A DNA stretch of 33,195 bases, taken from positions 1 to 33,195 of the forward strand of contig JAEEYP010000092.1 in NCBI GenBank assembly GCA_016288155.1. Reading direction: 5' to 3'. The DNA comes from Clostridiales bacterium. Its GTDB lineage: Bacteria > Bacillota > Clostridia > Oscillospirales > CAG-272. Positions 10,105-17,990 of this stretch are shown here, piece after piece. The number at the start of each line of letters is the position of its first letter. The stretch's first letter is position 1. The position numbers and the translations under genes are program-made. The notes under the pieces are model-generated. The model was not told where the DNA came from and searched no databases. It worked only from the letters and a program-made list of their open reading frames with translations.

Positions 10105-12235
10105 GCAGTTCCTCCCCGAATTCCCACGCGCCGGGCGTGAGATCGTACTTCTTTTCGCCGATCTCGCAGACGGCGTCCACCGGCGTCACGATCCGGTAGC
10201 GGACGAAGCCGTCCGCAGCACGCCAGCCGGACTCGATCGTCCCGTGCGGGGAATCAAAGCGGACGTTCAGGGCGCCGAGACGCGCGTCCGCGAGCGGCTT
10301 GAAGCGCACGCGGGAGAATCCCGGCTCGAGCGGCGTGATGCCGGCGGCCTTCTCGTACAGCCAGTCGGCGACGGCGCCGTAGGCGTAATGGTTGAAGGAG
10401 TTCATGTCGCTGCTCCACATCTTCCCGTCGGGGGAGACGCCGTCCCAGTGCTCCCACATCGTCGTCGCGCCGACGGTGACCGGGTACAGCCACGAGGGGA
10501 ATTCGCGGCGGAGGAGCAGCGTGTAGGCGACGTCCGCGTGGCCGTAGTCGCTCAGCACGTGGAGGATATACGGCGTGCCGAGGAAGCCGGTCATCAGCCG
10601 GTCGCCGTCGCGGTGCACCATCTCCGCGAGCGACGCGGCGACGGCGGCCGGATCGGAGGCGAGGCCGAAACGGACGGCGAGCGCGTGTCCGGTCTGCGTC
10701 GGGAAGGAATCCCGGTACGTCTCCCGGAAGGTGCGCACGATATTCTCATACAGCGTACGGTAGGCGGAGACGTCGCGGCCGATGATCTCTCCGGCGCGCA
10801 CGACGCGCTCCGTCGAGGCGGCGTAGAAGGCGTCGGCGATCAGATCCGGGGACGTGGAGCCCTTGTACTCCCCGTACGGCGCGTCGAGACCGAGCCAGTC
10901 GGCGAAGTGCTCGCCGCCCCGCCACTGATACGGGACCGGGCTCGCGCCCGTGATATAGTCGACCCAGCGGCGCATCATGTCGAAGTTGTCCTCGAGGAAG
11001 GAGACGTCTCCGTAGGTCTCGTAGAGCTGCCACGGGCAGATCGTCGCGGCGTCGCCCCATCCGGCGGAGGTGCCGTTCGGATGCAGCGTCGGGATGACGT
11101 AGGGGATGCTGCCGTCCTCACGCTGCGCGATGCGCATGTCGCCGAGCCACTTCTTGAAGAAGCGGCGCACGTCGTAGTTATACGCCGCGGCGCGGACGAA
11201 GACCTGCGCGTCGCCGGTCCAGCCCATCCGCTCGTCGCGCTGCGGGCAGTCGGTCGGCACGTCGAGGTAGTTGCTCTTCTGTCCCCAGATCACGTTGGAG
11301 AAAAGACGGTCGACGAGCGGATCGTCCGTCGAGACGTAGCCGGTGCGGCGCAGCACGGAATGATAGACGACGGCGGCGAAGTTGTCCTTTGTCGGCTCCC
11401 CGGGGAACTCGTCGACGCGCGCGTAGCGGAAGCCGTAGAAGGTGAGCGTCGGGCGGTAGGTCTGCGCGCCGTCCCGGCAGATATAGGTGAATTCCGCCTT
11501 GGCGGAGCGGTAGTTCTCGGTGTAGAAGTTGCCGTCCGCGTCCAGCACCTCGGCGAACGAGAGCGCGACGCGCTCCCCTGCCTTCGCCGTCAGCGAGATC
11601 TGCGGCGCGCCGGTGAGGTTCTGACCGAAGTCGACGACGCGCTCGCCCTTCGGCGTCACGAAGAGGCGGAACGGCCGCACCGTCTCCATCGCGCGGATCT
11701 CCTCGCCGAGCTGCGGGATCAGGACGTCTTTCGGATAGTCGGCGACGGCGGCGGGCGTATCCGGATGCGGCACGAAGGACGCGTCGTAGCACTGCCCGTC
11801 GTAGAAATCGCAGCGGGAGAGGGCGCTCTGGCCGACGAGCCAGTCCCCGTCCGTCACGATCGTCTGCGACGTCGCGTCCGCGTAGGTGATGCGCAGCGAG
11901 GCGATGATGCCCGGGGCGCGGTCGGTCCTCTTGCCGTACTTGACGATGCGGCCGAGATACCAGCCGGACGCGAGCGTGACGTCCCACGTGTTCTCCTCAC
12001 CGAGGAGCGCGGTCACGTCGTAGGTCTGTACCTGGATGCGGGTCTCGTACTGCGTCCAGCCGGGCGCGAGGAGATAGCGGGAGACGCGCTTTCCGTTCAG
12101 CGTCGCTTCGTAGACGCCGCGCGCGGTGATCTGCATCACGGCGCGGACCGGCTTCTTCTTCGCGGTGAAGACGCGGCGGAACAGGGGGCAGGCGAGGGGG
12201 GCGGGCGTTGTGATCCATTGAGCGTTGGCAAGCAT
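10097..12235 (-). CDS. GH78 alpha-L-rhamnosidase
   Basis: Predicted to release terminal alpha-L-rhamnose from oligosaccharides or glycosides, in the cytoplasm because no signal peptide is present. The protein has 712 residues. It has N-terminal beta-sandwich domains (about 1-290, with VVDFGQNLTG at 200-209) and a six-hairpin barrel with the diagnostic DCPQRDERMGWTGD at 329-342; E335 is the candidate general acid. Later motifs are MWEHWDGVSPDGKMWSSDMNSF, with a candidate general-base Glu, and a C-terminal beta domain. The ATG at 12235 has GGGAGG 7 nt upstream; 13 extra residues are open upstream but overlap the promoter. It is the first gene of a three-gene operon, overlapping the next by 8 nt. 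Confidence 0.92.
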   Translation of the reverse strand: MLANAQWITTPAPLACPLFRRVFTAKKKPVRAVMQITARGVYEATLNGKRVSRYLLAPGWTQYETRIQVQTYDVTALLGEENTWDVTLASGWYLGRIVKYGKRTDRAPGIIASLRITYADATSQTIVTDGDWLVGQSALSRCDFYDGQCYDASFVPHPDTPAAVADYPKDVLIPQLGEEIRAMETVRPFRLFVTPKGERVVDFGQNLTGAPQISLTAKAGERVALSFAEVLDADGNFYTENYRSAKAEFTYICRDGAQTYRPTLTFYGFRYARVDEFPGEPTKDNFAAVVYHSVLRRTGYVSTDDPLVDRLFSNVIWGQKSNYLDVPTDCPQRDERMGWTGDAQVFVRAAAYNYDVRRFFKKWLGDMRIAQREDGSIPYVIPTLHPNGTSAGWGDAATICPWQLYETYGDVSFLEDNFDMMRRWVDYITGASPVPYQWRGGEHFADWLGLDAPYGEYKGSTSPDLIADAFYAASTERVVRAGEIIGRDVSAYRTLYENIVRTFRETYRDSFPTQTGHALAVRFGLASDPAAVAASLAEMVHRDGDRLMTGFLGTPYILHVLSDYGHADVAYTLLLRREFPSWLYPVTVGATTMWEHWDGVSPDGKMWSSDMNSFNHYAYGAVADWLYEKAAGITPLEPGFSRVRFKPLADARLGALNVRFDSPHGTIESGWRAADGFVRYRIVTPVDAVCEIGEKKYDLTPGAWEFGEELHD

Positions 12236-12264
12236 GGCGATACCTCCCAAATTCTGTTTGTACC

Positions 12265-12293
12265 ATACTATCACAAATATCAGTAAAATGCAA
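12265..12293 (-). promoter_or_regulatory. Promoter of the rhamnosidase-ribonuclease operon
   Basis: On the minus strand, -35 TTGCAT (12288-12293) and -10 TAGTAT (12265-12270) are 17 bp apart, about 30 bases before the start codon. It diverges from the pduL promoter. Confidence 0.75.
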
Positions 12294-12324
12294 GGGGACG
12301 CGCCAATAAAAATCCGGAAACCGC

Positions 12325-12353
12325 TTTACATCCGCCGCCGCCGGTGGTATAAT
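12325..12353 (+). promoter_or_regulatory. Promoter of pduL
   Basis: The -35 TTTACA (12325-12330) and the consensus -10 TATAAT (12348-12353) are 17 bp apart. The two divergent -35 boxes are about 30 bp apart, so one bound regulator could affect both. Confidence 0.75.
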
Positions 12354-12388
12354 AAAGCGAAAAGTACAAGCAGAAGAAAGGATCCGTC

Positions 12389-12964
12389 ATGGAAAACAAG
12401 ATTCTGATCGAAACCTCCGCCCGCCACGTCCACCTGACCGAGGAGCACATCGCCATCCTCTTCGGCGAGGGACATACGCTCACCAAGAAGAAAGACCTGA
12501 GCCAGCCCGGCCAGTTCGCCTGCGAGGAGCGCGTCACCGTCGTCGGTCCGAAGAACTCCCTCCAGAAGGTCAGCATCCTCGGTCCCGCCAGAAAGGCGAG
12601 TCAGGTCGAGGTCTCCCTCACCGACGCCCGCACGCTCGGCATCGACGCGCCCGTCCGTGAGAGCGGCGACATTGCCGGCTCCGGCGCGTGCAAACTGATC
12701 GGTCCGTGCGGCGAGGTCGAGCTCGCCGAGGGCGTCATCGCCGCGAAGCGCCACATCCACTTCACGCCGGAAGACGCCGAGGCGTTCGGCGTCGCCGACA
12801 AGGACGTCGTCTCCGTCAAGATCGACAGCGCGGACCGCAGCCTGATCTTCGGCGACGTCGTCGTGCGCGTCAGCCCTAAGTTCGCCGCCGCCATGCACAT
12901 CGACACCGACGAGTCGAACGCGCTTCACGCGTCCGGCGTCGTGTACGGCGAGATCGTGAAATAA
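12389..12964 (+). CDS. pduL: PduL-type phosphate acyltransferase
   Basis: PduL enzymes interconvert acyl-CoA and acyl-phosphate, for example propionyl-CoA or acetyl-CoA, feeding an acyl kinase for ATP. The 191-residue protein has the two metal-binding repeats of the family: ETSARHVHL (residues 8-16, with H13 and H15) and AAKRHIHF (118-125, with H122 and H124). It starts almost directly at the first domain and lacks the N-terminal encapsulation peptide of microcompartment PduL, so it is probably a free cytosolic enzyme. The Shine-Dalgarno AGAAAGGA lies 6 nt before the ATG. It stands alone between its own promoter and terminator. Propionate formation from rhamnose or fucose through 1,2-propanediol would fit the neighbouring rhamnosidases, but a general acetate role is equally possible. 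Confidence 0.93.
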   Translation: MENKILIETSARHVHLTEEHIAILFGEGHTLTKKKDLSQPGQFACEERVTVVGPKNSLQKVSILGPARKASQVEVSLTDARTLGIDAPVRESGDIAGSGACKLIGPCGEVELAEGVIAAKRHIHFTPEDAEAFGVADKDVVSVKIDSADRSLIFGDVVVRVSPKFAAAMHIDTDESNALHASGVVYGEIVK

Positions 12965-12986
12965 TACGCGTCCCCCCAAAACGACC

Positions 12987-13020
12987 GCGGCGCGGCATCG
13001 CAGGATGCCGCGCCGCATTT
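12987..13020. terminator. Bidirectional terminator between pduL and the lipoprotein pair
   Basis: A perfect 13-bp stem pairs 12987-12999 with 13004-13016 around a GCAG loop. It is followed by ATTTCTTT on the plus strand and GTCGTTTT on the minus strand. Confidence 0.85.
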
Positions 13021-13037
13021 CTTTGCCGTGATGCCGC

Positions 13038-14309
13038 TCACCCCTGCGGGAGGCCCTCTTTCGGGATCTCGTATGCGCGCCCGCCGAAGGTGTAATAGTA
13101 ATGCATGGTGCTCTTTCCCTCGTCGTCGTATACGCGGCACTTCATGAACAGCGTCTCCCCGATCACGGTGTAGTCCTCCACGATCGTGCGCTCGCCGAGG
13201 TCCGCGAAAAGCTCCGGCACGCCGTCCTTCCAACGCAGTATGTTCCCGCCGGAGAGATTGGGGACGGTCTCGGTGACGGCTACGGACGGTCCGTTGGGGA
13301 CCTGCTGCCGGTTGACGGTCGTCTCGATCGGGTGCGGGTCGTAGCCGAGGCTGTACATCGTCCCGTCGGCGCCGATCCTCCACATGGGGTCGTAGGGCGG
13401 GTCTTCGTTGCGCCACAGCTCGCCGATCTCGTTCCCGTCGGGACCGATCTCCTTCAGATACGTGTCGGTAAAGCAGAAGATGCGCCCGTCGTAAACGAGG
13501 AAGGTCGCGCCCGCGTAGGTGAGATTTTCGCTTTTCTTTCTTTTCCGCAGCTCCGGCACGTACAGTTCCGTTTCCGTTCCGGTGTCCAAGTCGCAGGTGC
13601 ACAGCGCGATGCGGTCGGTCTTTTTGTCAAAACTGTCCATGTACACGACGCCGTTCTGCACGGTGAAGCCTTCAATCGCCGAAAAGCTCGCCTCCGAACG
13701 GACCGAAGTGCCCGTGAGAGAGATCGACTCCAGCTCCTTGATCCCCGTAGGTCCCTGGTAATGCTCGGTCTCTTCGTATACCAGACGGGTATAGTATACC
13801 CTCCCGTTCCAGTACCGCAGGGAACCGATCTGGTCCCCCTCCTTGAGCCGCGTATGGAAGAAGGGCGTGAGGTCCCCCTCGTCGGTGCCGACGGAGACGA
13901 TGTCGTAGCCGATGGAGTATGTGCCCGGATACTGCCGCGCGAAGTAGAGCCGCCCGTTTTCCGGCACGTATAAAAGTGGATAGGAGGCGACCGCGGGACA
14001 CGTTTTGTCTTTGTAGTCATGACGGCATTCCGGGTCGCCGCACAAAAGGCGGACCTCTCCCGTTTCCTTATCCATGTAGCGCAGTCCGTCGTTCAGGAAC
14101 ACGACGCCGTGCGCCGTTTCCACAAAATATTCGTGGCTGTACAGTTTTTCTGCGCGTGGGGCGGACGGATCGTATTCCGGGAGCGGCCGCCAGACGGGAC
14201 CCTCCGGCTCCGGCGTGCCGGTATCGCCGGGGGGCGTATTCTCGCCCCCGCATCCGGGGAGGAGGAGAAGAAAAGCGATGAACAGGCAGAGGACGGATCT
14301 TGTTTTCAT
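13038..14309 (-). CDS. Secreted lipoprotein, Cys-motif propeller-like, copy 2
   Basis: This 423-residue protein has a lipoprotein signal (MKTRSVLCLFIAFLLLLPGC, lipid-modified Cys20), so it should be anchored outside the membrane. After a Pro/Glu-rich linker comes a domain with repeated strand segments (YFARQYPG, GRVYYTR, NGVVYMDS, GTMYSLGY) that resembles the beta-propeller-like DUF5050 lipoproteins of Clostridia. A compact motif LLCGDPECRHDYKDKTCP holds C90, C95, H97 and C104, a candidate metal or disulfide site. The start at 14309 follows GAAAGGAG (14318-14325). It is a near-duplicate of the upstream gene, with almost identical ends and a diverged middle, separated by 43 bases with no terminator. 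Function is unknown; sensing or binding at the surface is a guess. Confidence 0.8.
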   Translation of the reverse strand: MKTRSVLCLFIAFLLLLPGCGGENTPPGDTGTPEPEGPVWRPLPEYDPSAPRAEKLYSHEYFVETAHGVVFLNDGLRYMDKETGEVRLLCGDPECRHDYKDKTCPAVASYPLLYVPENGRLYFARQYPGTYSIGYDIVSVGTDEGDLTPFFHTRLKEGDQIGSLRYWNGRVYYTRLVYEETEHYQGPTGIKELESISLTGTSVRSEASFSAIEGFTVQNGVVYMDSFDKKTDRIALCTCDLDTGTETELYVPELRKRKKSENLTYAGATFLVYDGRIFCFTDTYLKEIGPDGNEIGELWRNEDPPYDPMWRIGADGTMYSLGYDPHPIETTVNRQQVPNGPSVAVTETVPNLSGGNILRWKDGVPELFADLGERTIVEDYTVIGETLFMKCRVYDDEGKSTMHYYYTFGGRAYEIPKEGLPQG

Positions 14310-14352
14310 GACGGTTTCTCCTTTCATTGTTTTGTTTTTTGCTTTATTTCCT

Positions 14353-15636
14353 TCACCCCTGCGGGAGGCCCTCTTTCGGGATCTCGTATGCGCGCCCGCC
14401 GAAGGTGTAATAGGAATGCATGGTGCTCTTTCCCTCGTCGTCGTATACGCGGCACTTCATGAACAGCGTTTCCCCGATCACGGTGAAATCCACCACGATC
14501 GTGCGCTCGCCGAGGTCCGCGAAAAGCTCCGGCACGCCGTCCTTCCAGCGGAGTATGTTCCCGCCGGAGAGATTCGGGACGGTCTCGGTGACGGGTACGG
14601 ACGGTCCGTTGAACACCAACTGCCTGTAGACGGTCGTCTCGATCGGGTGCGGGTCGTAGCCGAGGCTGTACATCGTCCCGTCGGTGCCGATCCTCCACCT
14701 GGGATCGTAGGGCGGATTTTCATTGCGCCACAGCTCGCACAGTTCATTCCCCTCCGGATCGATCTCCTTCAGATACGTGTCGGCGCAGCAGTATATGTGA
14801 TCGCCGTAAAACAAGAAGTATGCGTTCTTATAGCTGTCGTCGCGTTCGCCCTTTATTTTCTTCCGGATCTCCGGCACGCAGATCTCCTTATCCGTTCCGG
14901 TGTCCGGGTCATAGGCGTACAGCGCGACGCGCTCGGTCTTTTTGTTGTAACGGCACATGTACAAGATGCCGTTCTGAAAGGTGAAGCCGTTTATCGACGA
15001 AAAGCTCGCCTCCGAACGGACCGAAGTGCCCGTGAGAGAGATCGACTCCAGCTCCATGATCTCCGTGTGTCCGGAGTGGGTGGCTGTGTGTTCATATATC
15101 TGACGGGTATAGTATATCCTCCCGTCGCTGTACTGCATGCAGGTGATGCGGTCCCCCTGCTTGAGCCGCGTATGGAAGAAGGGCGTGAGGTCCCCCTCGT
15201 CGATGCCGACGGAGACGATGTCGTAGCCGATGGAGTACGTGCCCGGATACTGCCGCGCGAAGTAGAGCCGCCCGTTTTCCGGCACGTATAAAAGCGGATA
15301 GGAGGCGACCGCGGGACACGTTTTGTCTTTGTAGTCATGACGGCATCCCGGCTCGTCGCACAAAAGACGGACCTCGCCCGTTTCCTTATCCATGTAGCGC
15401 AGCCCACGGTTCAGGAACACGACGCCGTGCGCCGTTTCCACAAAATATTCGTGGCTGTACAGTTTTTCCGCGCGTGGGGCGGACGGGTCGTAGTCCGGGA
15501 GCGGCTGCCAGACGGGAGCGTCCGGTTCCGCCGTGTCGGTATCGTCGGTTTCGGCGGGCGGCGTGTTCCCGCCGCCGCATCCGGCGAGGAGGAGAAGAAG
15601 CGCGAGGAGCAGGCAGAACGTGGCTTTCGTTTTCAT
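14353..15636 (-). CDS. Secreted lipoprotein, Cys-motif propeller-like, copy 1
   Basis: A 427-residue lipoprotein with signal MKTKATFCLLLALLLLLAGC (Cys20) and the same layout as the downstream copy: linker, then strand-rich repeats, then a shared C-terminus GGRAYEIPKEGLPQG. The cysteine motif is LLCDEPGCRHDYKDKTCP (C93, C98, H100, C107). Most differences from its partner lie in the centre, roughly residues 190-310, where the two proteins may bind different ligands. The start at 15636 is the Met before the signal peptide, with AAAGGA upstream. The same frame stays open on the minus strand far beyond this start, but that stretch is the shadow of the beta-helix gene. It is the first gene of a two-gene unit. 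Confidence 0.8.
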   Translation of the reverse strand: MKTKATFCLLLALLLLLAGCGGGNTPPAETDDTDTAEPDAPVWQPLPDYDPSAPRAEKLYSHEYFVETAHGVVFLNRGLRYMDKETGEVRLLCDEPGCRHDYKDKTCPAVASYPLLYVPENGRLYFARQYPGTYSIGYDIVSVGIDEGDLTPFFHTRLKQGDRITCMQYSDGRIYYTRQIYEHTATHSGHTEIMELESISLTGTSVRSEASFSSINGFTFQNGILYMCRYNKKTERVALYAYDPDTGTDKEICVPEIRKKIKGERDDSYKNAYFLFYGDHIYCCADTYLKEIDPEGNELCELWRNENPPYDPRWRIGTDGTMYSLGYDPHPIETTVYRQLVFNGPSVPVTETVPNLSGGNILRWKDGVPELFADLGERTIVVDFTVIGETLFMKCRVYDDEGKSTMHSYYTFGGRAYEIPKEGLPQG

Positions 15637-15801
15637 GACGGTTTTCCTTTCGTTTTCCGAAAATGATCTCTCTCTGTCTTTATAGACACCGAAATATCGG
15701 AAATCTGCCGGGGAAAATGAAAAAATCCGGAAATTTACAAATCGTTCATAAATCGCCCCGCCGTTTTTTCCCTGCGCGCGCCGCCGATTCCCGCGTTCCT
15801 C
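15637..15801. other. Divergent intergenic region, no clear minus-strand promoter
   Basis: AT-richer than its surroundings. It holds a short palindrome CCGAAATATCGG (15689-15700). On the minus strand TATAAA (15678-15683) could be a -10 box, but I see no convincing -35 box 16-18 bp away. A promoter for the lipoprotein pair must lie here. Confidence 0.5.
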
Positions 15802-15830
15802 TTGACATCCTTCCCCCGACAGTGTACAAT
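15802..15830 (+). promoter_or_regulatory. Promoter of the five-gene beta-helix/esterase operon
   Basis: The -35 TTGACA (15802-15807) and -10 TACAAT (15825-15830) are 17 bp apart, 56 bases before the start codon. Confidence 0.8.
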
Positions 15831-15885
15831 AGGGGCGGGATCCTCTTTCCGCGATCCGCATACAGAAACGACAAGGAGAACCGCC

Positions 15886-17964
15886 ATGATCCCTTTCTAT
15901 GAAATCACGACGCTCTACGTCGCGCCGCATACCGCGCCCGACGGCGCCTCTCCCGCCGCGGAGACGGCGGGCGGCACGGAGCCTGCCGCCAACGGCCGCG
16001 GCTGGCCTTTTCCGTCGCTTGAGGCAGCCTTCGATTATATCCGGGAACTGAGGCGGCAGGGCATCGCCCAGCCGATCACGGTGCGCCTTCTGCCCGGTCT
16101 GCACCGTTTCCTCGAGCCCGTCGTCGTCGACGCCGGCGTGTACGGCGTCACCGTCCTCGGCGATCCGGCTTCGCGCGTGATCGGCGGCGTCCGCGTGGAG
16201 GGCTGGCGGCGCGACACGTACCGCGGCGCGGCGTGCTTCTCCGCGCCGATCCCGCCGGAGGCGAAGGATCCGGCGGCGCCCGGCGGGATCGATTTCATCG
16301 ATCTGTACGTGAACGGGACGCGCGCAAAGATGACGCGCTATCCGGAGTCCGGCTATCTGTACGCCGACGAGGTCGATCAGTCGAGCGGCGTTCATTCCAA
16401 ATGGTTTGTCGCGCAGGCGGGGGACTGGAAGGATTTCTCCAATGTCGACCGGATCCGGATCAACTACTTCCACTACTGGATCGACGAGCATTCCCCCATC
16501 GAGAGCTACGATCCGGCGACGCGCCGCGTGACGATGCGGTATCCGTCCGCCCGCTCCATCGCGGGGGAGCGCGGCTCGATCTCGGCGCTCGAATACTGGC
16601 TGGAAAACGTGGCGGAGACTTTCTCCCGCCCGGACGAATGGTACGCGGACGGCGACCGTCTGTACTACATCCCCCGCGACGAGTCGATGACGCCGGAGAC
16701 GCTGGACGCCGTGATCCCGCGCACGAGCCGCTTCTTTATTTTCAAGGGGACGGAGGAGGCGCCGGTGCGCGGCGTGACGCTGCGCGGCCTCACTCTCTCC
16801 GGTACGCGCGGCGAATACCTCCTGACCGGGGAGGAGCGGTTCGACCGGAACGCCGACCGGGTCGCCGGCGGGCCGCAGAGCGCCTCCGACGCGGACGGCG
16901 TGATCTCCTTCCGCTTCGCGCACAACTGTACGGTGGAGGACTGCCGCATCGAGAACTACGGTCTGTACGGCGTCAATATCCATACGGGCTGCCACGGGAT
17001 CCGCATCCTGCGCTCGCTCTTCCGGGACGGCGGCGCGGGCGGCGTCCGCGTCTGCGGCGGCGACGTGAACGCGCCGGCCGCAAGGCAGACGTGGGGCAAT
17101 ACGATCGAGGACTGCCGGATCCTGTACTGCGGCCGCCGCTACGCCGCCGGCTGCGGCGTGCTCCTGATGCACACCTACGAAAACACGGTGGCGCACAACG
17201 AGATCGGGTATCTGTACTACACCGGCGTCTCCGTCGGGTGGGTGTGGGGGTACGCGCCCTCCGTCGCCCGCGACAACCGGATCCTCAAAAACCACATCCA
17301 CCACATCGGCGGCGGGATGCTCTCCGACATGGGCGGCGTCTATCTGCTCGGCCGCCAGCCGGGGACCGTCGTCTCCGGCAACGTGATCCACGACGTCCGC
17401 GCCAAGAAGTACGGCGGCTGGGCGCTGTACACGGACGAGGGATCTTCCTTCATCACGCTGGAGGACAATATCTGCTACGATACCTCCGAGAACTCCTTCC
17501 ACCAGCATTACGGCTCGCTGAACACGCTGCGCAACAATATTTTCGCCTATGCCGGCACCGCGGCGACCGCGCTCGTGCGCGTCACCCGGACGGAGGCGCA
17601 TATGTCGCTGCTCGCCGAGAACAATATCTTCTACGCCTCGGGGAACCCGATGCTCTGCCTCCAGCCCACGCACCTTACGAATCACACCGTTTCCTCCAAG
17701 CGCAATCTCTTCTTCGACGCCGCGCGGCCGGAGCCGGCTTTCGTCAGCTTCATGAACGGCTACCGCGAGAACGCGGACGGAAAGACGCTCACGGAGCGGG
17801 AGGCGCGGGAGGCCGGACTCGAGTACGGCACGGTGGTCGCCGATCCGCTCTTCGCCGATCCGGAGAAGCGCGACTTCCGTCTCGCGCCGGAGTCCCCGGC
17901 GTTCGCGCTCGGATTCGTACCCATCGACGTCTCGGACGTCGGACCGCGCCGCGGCGATCTTTGA
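15886..17964 (+). CDS. Right-handed beta-helix protein, GH141-like
   Basis: A 692-residue protein whose middle and C-terminal parts show parallel beta-helix coils (GVTLRGLTLSG, NCTVEDCRIENYGLYGVNIH, GIRILRSLFRDGGAGGVRVCGG, NTVAHNEIGYLYYTGVSVG, NNIFAYAG). The N-terminal block (FPSLEAAFDYIRELRRQG, then ITVRLLPG and the folded insert with YVNGTRAKMTRYPE) is typical of the large beta-helix group that includes GH141. Characterised GH141 members include a fucosidase acting on rhamnogalacturonan II and a xylanase, so specificity is open. There is no signal peptide, which is unusual for beta-helix polysaccharide enzymes. The ATG at 15886 follows AAGGAGAA. It is the first gene of a transcript running to 24104, with the next start 26 nt downstream. 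Confidence 0.75.
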   Translation: MIPFYEITTLYVAPHTAPDGASPAAETAGGTEPAANGRGWPFPSLEAAFDYIRELRRQGIAQPITVRLLPGLHRFLEPVVVDAGVYGVTVLGDPASRVIGGVRVEGWRRDTYRGAACFSAPIPPEAKDPAAPGGIDFIDLYVNGTRAKMTRYPESGYLYADEVDQSSGVHSKWFVAQAGDWKDFSNVDRIRINYFHYWIDEHSPIESYDPATRRVTMRYPSARSIAGERGSISALEYWLENVAETFSRPDEWYADGDRLYYIPRDESMTPETLDAVIPRTSRFFIFKGTEEAPVRGVTLRGLTLSGTRGEYLLTGEERFDRNADRVAGGPQSASDADGVISFRFAHNCTVEDCRIENYGLYGVNIHTGCHGIRILRSLFRDGGAGGVRVCGGDVNAPAARQTWGNTIEDCRILYCGRRYAAGCGVLLMHTYENTVAHNEIGYLYYTGVSVGWVWGYAPSVARDNRILKNHIHHIGGGMLSDMGGVYLLGRQPGTVVSGNVIHDVRAKKYGGWALYTDEGSSFITLEDNICYDTSENSFHQHYGSLNTLRNNIFAYAGTAATALVRVTRTEAHMSLLAENNIFYASGNPMLCLQPTHLTNHTVSSKRNLFFDAARPEPAFVSFMNGYRENADGKTLTEREAREAGLEYGTVVADPLFADPEKRDFRLAPESPAFALGFVPIDVSDVGPRRGDL

Positions 17965-17990
17965 TATAACCGGATAAGGAGGATATCACG

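Noticed and set aside
8800-12286. Two long plus-strand open frames opposite the rhamnosidase genes
   Set aside because: Arg/Gly/Glu-rich composition without domains, antisense to clear GH78 genes.
15637-17685. Long minus-strand extension of the lipoprotein gene
   Set aside because: The lipoprotein signal peptide at 15636 marks the true start; the extension is antisense to the beta-helix gene.
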